Origin: Pararhizobium gei
GTDB taxonomy: Bacteria; Pseudomonadota; Alphaproteobacteria; Rhizobiales; Rhizobiaceae
NCBI RefSeq assembly: GCF_029223885.1
Contig: NZ_CP119409.1
Location: 460,001 to 524,000, forward strand
Reading direction: 5' to 3'
Length of the DNA stretch: 64,000 nucleotides
Shown here: positions 58,965 to 64,000 of the stretch, piece after piece
Position numbering within the stretch: position 1 is the stretch's first letter
Layout of the letters: each line of letters begins with the position of its first letter
Notes under the pieces: generated by a model
Databases searched by the model: none
What the model saw: only the letters and a program-made list of their open reading frames with translations
Told to the model about the DNA's origin: nothing
Program-made: the position numbers and the translations under genes

Positions 58965-59223
58965 ACAATGCGCTCCCAAACCATCGGTAACAAAAAAGAG
59001 CGGGTCCTGACGGGCCCACTCTTCATCAACCGATCAAGAATTTGAGGGTCATATACGCTGCATCATCGGCAAATGCAAGATATGCCGTGGGCTGCAAAAG
59101 GCCGCTGGGTGGGAGAGTGGCTAAATCCTGCCGCAGAGCCGGCTTTGGCTTGTCTGACGCAGCAACTGCCTTAAATTGGCATAGACAAGCCGTTCGAAAG
59201 CAGACAGGGCAGGAAACAGCGCT

Positions 59224-60852
59224 TTGCCGCAGAGACTATCGCCACTGGCGCCATTCAGAAACGACACCTTCCGCACGATATGGGTGGCAAGTCTCGCATC
59301 CAATTTTGGTGGCCTGGTTCAGGCTGTGGGTGCTGCCTGGATGATGACCTCGATTACCTCGTCAGCCAACATGGTGGCGCTGGTTCAGGCCTCCACATCG
59401 CTGCCGATCATGTTGTTCTCGCTGGTATCCGGAGCACTGGCAGACAATTTCGACCGGCGCCGGATCATGCTGGTGGCCCAGTGCTTCATGCTCACTGTTT
59501 CTGCTCTCCTGACAGTTTTCACCTATTTCGGGCTGATAACCCCCTGGCTTCTGCTGACATTCACCTTTCTCATCGGCTGCGGCACGGCGCTCAACAATCC
59601 TTCCTGGCAGGCCTCCGTCGGCGACATGGTTCCGCGCGACGTGCTTCCCGCCGCGGTCGCCCTGAACAGCATGGGCTTCAACATCACCCGCTCGGTCGGC
59701 CCGGCAATCGGCGGGGCTATCGTCGCCGCAGCCGGTGCCGCTGCCGCCTTCGCAGCAAATACGCTCAGCTATTTCGCCATCCTTTTCGCGCTGATCCGCT
59801 GGCGGCGGGCGGAGACGCCAAGCAAGCTGCCGCGCGAATCCATGGGCCGGGCGATTTCGGCGGGCCTGCGCTATGTCGCCATGTCACCCAACATTGGCAA
59901 GGTCCTGTTCCGCGGCTTTGTCTTCGGTCTGTCTGCAAGCGCCATTCTTGCTCTTCTGCCGCTGGTGGCGCGCGATCTGATTGGCGGCGGCCCCCTGATT
60001 TACGGCGTGCTGCTCGGGGCATTCGGTCTGGGCGCCATCGGGGGCGCCTTGCTCAGCGCCAGGCTGCGCGAGCGCCTGTCGAGCGAGTGGATCGTCCGGA
60101 TTGCCTTTGGCGGTTTTGCCGTGAGCAGCCTGCTTACGGCCGTCAGTCCTTATGAATGGCTGACCTGTCTGGCTCTGCTGCTCTCCGGCGCCGGCTGGGT
60201 CCTGGCACTGTCGCTGTTCAACACGACGGTGCAATTGTCGACGCCGCGCTGGGTGGTGGGCAGGGCGCTGTCGCTCTACCAGACAACCACCTTTGGCGGC
60301 ATGGCGGCTGGCAGCTGGATCTGGGGGCAAGCGGCCGAGACCTATGGGCCGGCACCGGCGCTGATGATGTCTGCTCTGGTGATGCTGGCGGGGGCGGCCA
60401 TCGGTCTGCGACTGCCGCTTCCGGAGTTTCAGGCGCTCAATCTCGATCCGCTCAATCGTTTCTCCGAGCCGCTTCTGAAGCTCGACCTGAAGCCCCGCAG
60501 CGGCCCGATCGTCGTCATGATCGACTATGAAATCGCCGATGAGGATGTTTCCGAATTTCTCAAGGCCATGGCGGAGCGCCGGCGTATCCGTATCCGCGAC
60601 GGCGCCGGGCAGTGGGGGCTGATGCGCGATCTGGAAAACCCGACCGTCTGGACGGAGACCTATCATGTGCCGACCTGGGTGGAATATGTCCGGCATAACC
60701 AACGCCGCACGCAGGCCGATGCCATGGTGAGCGACCGCCTGCTGGAACTACATCGTGGCAGCCTGCTGCCCCGTGTCCATCGGATGATCGAGCGCCAGAC
60801 CATCCTTCCCTATGACTACGAGCGTTACAAACAGCAGATGGATATGCATTAG
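59224..60852 (+). CDS. MFS transporter (EntS-like MFS_3) with C-terminal cytoplasmic domain
   Basis: A 542-residue protein. Residues 1-400 hold about 11-12 transmembrane helices of the MFS_3/EntS group (ALADNFDRRRIMLVAQ is the A-loop between helices 2 and 3; VGPAIGGAIVAA in helix 5). The last 130 residues form a soluble alpha/beta domain (IVVMIDYEIADEDVSEFLKAM), recurrent in this rhizobial/proteobacterial subgroup. The direction is probably export; the substrate is unknown. It starts at TTG 59224 with AGGA 9 bases upstream. It is divergent from rimP. Confidence 0.85.
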   Translation: MPQRLSPLAPFRNDTFRTIWVASLASNFGGLVQAVGAAWMMTSITSSANMVALVQASTSLPIMLFSLVSGALADNFDRRRIMLVAQCFMLTVSALLTVFTYFGLITPWLLLTFTFLIGCGTALNNPSWQASVGDMVPRDVLPAAVALNSMGFNITRSVGPAIGGAIVAAAGAAAAFAANTLSYFAILFALIRWRRAETPSKLPRESMGRAISAGLRYVAMSPNIGKVLFRGFVFGLSASAILALLPLVARDLIGGGPLIYGVLLGAFGLGAIGGALLSARLRERLSSEWIVRIAFGGFAVSSLLTAVSPYEWLTCLALLLSGAGWVLALSLFNTTVQLSTPRWVVGRALSLYQTTTFGGMAAGSWIWGQAAETYGPAPALMMSALVMLAGAAIGLRLPLPEFQALNLDPLNRFSEPLLKLDLKPRSGPIVVMIDYEIADEDVSEFLKAMAERRRIRIRDGAGQWGLMRDLENPTVWTETYHVPTWVEYVRHNQRRTQADAMVSDRLLELHRGSLLPRVHRMIERQTILPYDYERYKQQMDMH

Positions 60853-60962
60853 CTTGGCATCCCGATGACAGCTTGTTGATCGCATGTGATCACCCGGCGC
60901 GAAACCAAAAGCCGCTGTGAGCATTGGCGTTTCGAGCACAAATGGATCTTTAGGAGCGCCCC

Positions 60963-62186
60963 ATGCGATCGCATCTTCTTCTTTCTACCGGACTTCTTCT
61001 CTGCACTGTATTGGCAGCACCGGCTCTGTCGCAATCATCCGGCGGTACCCCCGTTGAAACCCGCAAAGCCAATGGGGCCGGCCAGAAGCCGGCCTTTGAA
61101 GGGCAGACACGGGCAGCGCAGCCGGAAGCAAGGCCGGAAATCAAGGTCGATATTGTCGCCGACGACCTGCCGAAGGCCTGGGCAATGGAGTTCCTGCCTG
61201 ATGGCCGGATGCTGGTGACGGCCAAGGAAGGAACGTTGCACATCGTATCCGAAGAGGGCGATGTCGGTACAGCAATTTCCGGCGTCCCGGATGTTGACGC
61301 AAGCGGGCAGGGAGGGCTTCTCGACGTCGCACTTGCGCCAGATTTCGAAACATCCCGGATGATCTTCTTTTCCTTCTCCGAGCCCCGTGACGGTGGCAAT
61401 GGAACCTCCGTGGCATCTGCAAAGCTGGTGGAAGCGGAAGGCGGCGCAGCGGCGCTAGAGGGCACCAAGGTCATCTTCCGCCAGATGCCGACCTATGATG
61501 GAGACAAGCACTACGGCTCGCGCCTGGTCTTCGGCCCGCAAAACGAACTTTACGTGACCGTTGGGGAACGCTCGGATCCCGAGACACGGGTGCAGGCGCA
61601 GGACATTTCCAGCGGTTTTGGCAAGGTCTTCCGTATTGATATTGAGGGTAAGGCTCTGGCCGACAATCCGTTCATCGGAAAAGACGGTGCTCTCCCCGAA
61701 ATCTTGTCCTACGGCCACCGCAACCTGCAGGCTGCGGCGCTGGACGGGCAGGGCCGTCTTTGGACGGTAGAGCATGGGCCGAAGGGCGGCGATGAACTGA
61801 ACCGGCCGGAAGCCGGCAAGAATTACGGCTGGCCGAAGGTGACCTACGGGATCGATTACAGCGGCGACAAGATCGGTGAGGGCATCACCGCGCTGGAGGG
61901 AACGGAGCAGCCGGTTTACTATTGGGACCCGGTCATCGGCCCGTCCGGCATGGTGTATTACGATGGAAAGGCAATTCCGGAATGGAAGGACACTTTCCTG
62001 ATCGGCGGCCTTGTCACGCAGGGTTTGGTTGTCCTGCACATGGAGGGCGACAGGGTCAAGTTCGAGGAGCATGTGCCGCTCGATGCCCGCATCCGTGACG
62101 TCAAGGTCGCTCCGGATGGCTCGGTCTACGCGCTTACCGAAAGCCGCCGTGGTGCATCGACAATCATCAGGCTGACGAAAGCGTAA
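60963..62186 (+). CDS. PQQ-dependent sugar dehydrogenase, periplasmic (Asd/YliI type)
   Basis: A 407-residue soluble aldose dehydrogenase with a Sec signal (residues 1-23, LLLCTVLAAPALS). Beta-propeller motifs are PKAWAMEFLPDGRMLVTAKEG, GGLLDVALAPDF, HYGSRLVFGPQNELYVTVGER and SYGHRNLQ (the conserved catalytic His region), ending with VEHGPKGGDELN. It oxidises sugars with PQQ in the periplasm. AGGAG lies 7 bases before ATG 60963. It is convergent with the transglycosylase; a 7-base-pair hairpin at 62198-62215 lies just after its stop, without a T tract. Confidence 0.88.
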   Translation: MRSHLLLSTGLLLCTVLAAPALSQSSGGTPVETRKANGAGQKPAFEGQTRAAQPEARPEIKVDIVADDLPKAWAMEFLPDGRMLVTAKEGTLHIVSEEGDVGTAISGVPDVDASGQGGLLDVALAPDFETSRMIFFSFSEPRDGGNGTSVASAKLVEAEGGAAALEGTKVIFRQMPTYDGDKHYGSRLVFGPQNELYVTVGERSDPETRVQAQDISSGFGKVFRIDIEGKALADNPFIGKDGALPEILSYGHRNLQAAALDGQGRLWTVEHGPKGGDELNRPEAGKNYGWPKVTYGIDYSGDKIGEGITALEGTEQPVYYWDPVIGPSGMVYYDGKAIPEWKDTFLIGGLVTQGLVVLHMEGDRVKFEEHVPLDARIRDVKVAPDGSVYALTESRRGASTIIRLTKA

Positions 62187-62324
62187 ACGAGACTGCGGGC
62201 TCTGCTTTCAGAGCCAACAATCAAGTGTAGGCGGACCCCATTGGAGTCTGCCCCTGTCCTTCTCGCGGTGTACGGGGAAGATGCCCGAAAGGGTGGATCC
62301 ACAGCCTAATTTAACGGCCGGACC

Positions 62325-63596
62325 TCATCGGAGGTTGGCCTTCAGGCTTGCATCGGGAAAGCATGTGGGCTCGATACCGTTCTTTGACTGCCAATCACCC
62401 ATGGAACGGCGTGTCTTATAGCCTGCAAGACCATCGGCCTTGCCAACGTCGTAACCTTTGGCCTGCAGTGCCTTCTGCATCTTCAACACGTCGGAACGCA
62501 GCATCTTGCCGACATCGCCGAACGGACCCTTGAAAGCGCTGCCGCCGCCGGAAATACGGTCGGCGAGATTGCCGATGAACAGCGCGTAGAGGTCGGAATT
62601 GTTGTATTCCTTTATGACGTAGAAATTCGGCGTGACGATAAATTCCGGCCCATGGCGTCCCGCCGGAACCAGCATCATGCCGCTTGCCTTGGCTTCGCCA
62701 GCCGGAAACGCCTTGCCGGAGGCGCGCTCGACGCCGTCAGCGGCCCATTGGGAAATCGGCTTTGCCAGATCCGGGCCTTCCTGCGCGCAGGAAACATTGG
62801 CGGGAATATAGACTTCAAATCCCCAGTCGCGGCCGCGCTGCCAGCCCTTTTTTGAAAGATAATGGGCGATCGAACCGAGGGAATCAGGAATCGAGTTCCA
62901 GATGTCGCGGCGCCCGTCGCCGTCGAAATCCACGGCATACTTCAAAAAGCTGGACGGCAGGAATTGAGGTTGTCCCATGGCGCCCGCCCAGGAGCCCTTC
63001 ATATCCGCCTCGCGCACATCGCCGCTGTCGAGGATGTGTAGCGCGGCGATCAACTCGCGCCGGAAGAGATCCGGCCTGGTGGACATGAAGGCCTTGGTCG
63101 CCAGAACATCCATCACCGGATACGGGATCTTCGCACGCCCATAGCCGGATTCGCGCCCCCAGACGGCAAGCACGATCGCGCCGGGCACGCCGTAGGTCTT
63201 TTCGATTTTCCGCAACGTCGCGGCATGGGTTTTTGCAAGGCTTCGGCCGGTGCCGGCCAGTCCCTGCAGCCTCTTTTCAGAGAAATAGGCGCCGGGGGAT
63301 GAGAACTCCGCCTGGCTCTGTTTCTGCTCATCCCGTGGCTTGGTGCCGGGCGGCACGAGATCGGGCAAGTCCCAGTTCAACGTCACGCTTTTGAAGGCGG
63401 CAGTGAAGGACGTCTGCGAAATGCCGGATGTCTGCGCCTCCGGCCAGAGGTCGGTCTGCAGCCATTGGCGAAATTGCGCCTCGGTATCAGCCTTGGAGGC
63501 GGCGAGGGTGGGGAGTGGGGAAAGTGAGACGATCGTTGCAACGATCATCGACAGAACATGCCGAAACTTCCCCCCTTCTGTCGGCGACGCCGACAT
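62325..63596 (-). CDS. MltB-family lytic murein transglycosylase with peptidoglycan-binding domain
   Basis: A 423-residue exported enzyme: signal peptide (KFRHVLSMIVATIVSLSPLP, to about residue 33), an SLT_2/MltB catalytic domain with the glutamate in WGRESGYGRAKIPYPVMD and GAMGQPQFLPSSFL, and a C-terminal PG_binding_1 domain (SDVLKMQKALQAKGYDVGKADG). It cleaves peptidoglycan with 1,6-anhydro product. ATG 63596 was preferred because it gives a positively charged signal n-region and has GAGG 5 bases upstream; ATG 63548 is an alternative without that n-region. The start lies inside the left arm of a repeat element. It is downstream of recR, its usual neighbour. Confidence 0.88.
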   Translation of the reverse strand: MSASPTEGGKFRHVLSMIVATIVSLSPLPTLAASKADTEAQFRQWLQTDLWPEAQTSGISQTSFTAAFKSVTLNWDLPDLVPPGTKPRDEQKQSQAEFSSPGAYFSEKRLQGLAGTGRSLAKTHAATLRKIEKTYGVPGAIVLAVWGRESGYGRAKIPYPVMDVLATKAFMSTRPDLFRRELIAALHILDSGDVREADMKGSWAGAMGQPQFLPSSFLKYAVDFDGDGRRDIWNSIPDSLGSIAHYLSKKGWQRGRDWGFEVYIPANVSCAQEGPDLAKPISQWAADGVERASGKAFPAGEAKASGMMLVPAGRHGPEFIVTPNFYVIKEYNNSDLYALFIGNLADRISGGGSAFKGPFGDVGKMLRSDVLKMQKALQAKGYDVGKADGLAGYKTRRSMGDWQSKNGIEPTCFPDASLKANLR

Positions 63597-63716
63597 CTCC
63601 CCCTCAAGGGGGGAGATTGGCCGCAGGCCTCGGGCATACCTTACAACGGAATAACCGAGGGAAAAGAATGATCTCCCCCCTTGAGGGGGAGATGTCACGG
63701 AGTGACAGAGGGGGGG
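63571..63716. repeat. Rhizobial palindromic repeat element (two inverted arms)
   Basis: The left arm 63571-63617 and right arm 63671-63716 are inverted copies. Their inner 23 bases (63595-63617 and 63671-63693) are exact reverse complements, and each is itself a hairpin (CTCCCCC/GGGGGGAG type). The outer parts differ but both keep a small stem: GTCGGC-GAC-GCCGAC on the left and GTCAC-GGA-GTGAC on the right, which suggests structure is maintained. It fills the gap between recR and the transglycosylase coding body. Confidence 0.8.
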
Positions 63717-63775
63717 AACTCTCGACGCGCTCCGGGGCTTGATCTGTCGCCCTTTCTCTTTTCTCGTCATCATGC

Positions 63776-64000
63776 TCATATCGCCGTCCTTGCCCGGAGC
63801 GCCGCCGTCAGCGTCCCCTCGTCCAGATAGTCCAACTCGCCGCCGACCGGCACGCCATGCGCCAGCCGGGTGATCTTGACCTCAAGTCCGTCGAGCTGGT
63901 CGGTAATATAGTGGGCCGTCGTCTGGCCTTCGACGGTGGCGTTCACGGCAATGATCAACTCGTGCACACCACCCCTGCTGACACGCTCAACGAGGCTCCG
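63776..64000 (-). CDS. recR: Recombination protein RecR, C-terminal part (cut by window edge)
   Basis: The last 74 residues of RecR up to the stop at 63776; the start lies beyond 64000. It reads [36 protein letters not shown] and [20 protein letters not shown], the Toprim domain end and C-terminal Walker-B-like region of RecR. RecR acts with RecO/RecF in loading RecA at gaps. Confidence 0.95.
   Translation of the reverse strand, partial: RSLVERVSRGGVHELIIAVNATVEGQTTAHYITDQLDGLEVKITRLAHGVPVGGELDYLDEGTLTAALRARTAI

Overview
The window is GC-rich chromosomal DNA from an alphaproteobacterium, most likely Rhizobiaceae (Rhizobium/Agrobacterium/Ensifer/Shinella group). This rests on the rimP-nusA-ylxR-infB block, recR next to an MltB-type transglycosylase, a BA14K protein, an iolC fused to DUF2090, a cuckoo/alpha-r14-like small RNA, and many ABC uptake systems in catabolic operons. 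No insertion sequence, integrase, phage module or CRISPR array was seen.

Left part (1-12 kb): a Cache-domain sensor cut by the window edge, then a decayed sugar locus (ABC permease tail, intact FucU/RbsD mutarotase, frameshifted PfkB kinase tail). A GntR regulator diverges from a compact operon holding a Tat-exported BMP-type binding protein, two permeases, a double ABC ATPase, two isochorismatase-fold cysteine hydrolases, a cupin and an AtzF-type allophanate hydrolase. The first hydrolase has the Asp/Lys/Cys/Gln pattern and spacing recalled for biuret hydrolase. The operon reads as uptake and nitrogen salvage from biuret and possibly triuret: (triuret ->) biuret -> allophanate -> CO2 + ammonia. 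After it come a small zinc-motif protein and an unannotated RNA with three exact CCTCCTCCC motifs in hairpin loops.

Middle (12-27 kb): two large glycosidase-like genes lie directly downstream of nicB on the minus strand. Divergent nicBA and nicCDEFX, followed by nicR, encode the whole nicotinate-to-fumarate route: NicAB hydroxylase, 6-hydroxynicotinate monooxygenase, 2,5-dihydroxypyridine dioxygenase, N-formylmaleamate deformylase, maleamate amidase and maleate isomerase. No dedicated nicotinate transporter is present. The divergent promoter region carries two GTATAC-centred palindromes.

Amino-sugar operon (26.9-37.2 kb): an Eis-like acetyltransferase, an RpiR regulator, NanE, a Gfo/Idh dehydrogenase, a family-1 ABC importer (binding protein, two permeases, MalK-like ATPase), NagB and a NanE-NanK fusion. 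There is no sialate lyase and no NagA, so the substrate is probably ManNAc-like but is not settled.

Inositol regulon (37.3-50.1 kb): on the minus strand idhA, a ribose-type ABC importer, a second dehydrogenase, iolC, iolD, iolE, iolB and a hydroxypyruvate-isomerase-like gene. A divergent LacI-family regulator faces two identical palindromes in the shared promoter region. iolA is not in the window.

Right part (50-64 kb): tRNA-Leu(CAG), BA14K, small membrane and redox proteins, the infB operon, an MFS exporter, a periplasmic PQQ-type sugar dehydrogenase, a lytic transglycosylase whose likely start codon lies inside a palindromic repeat, and the end of recR.
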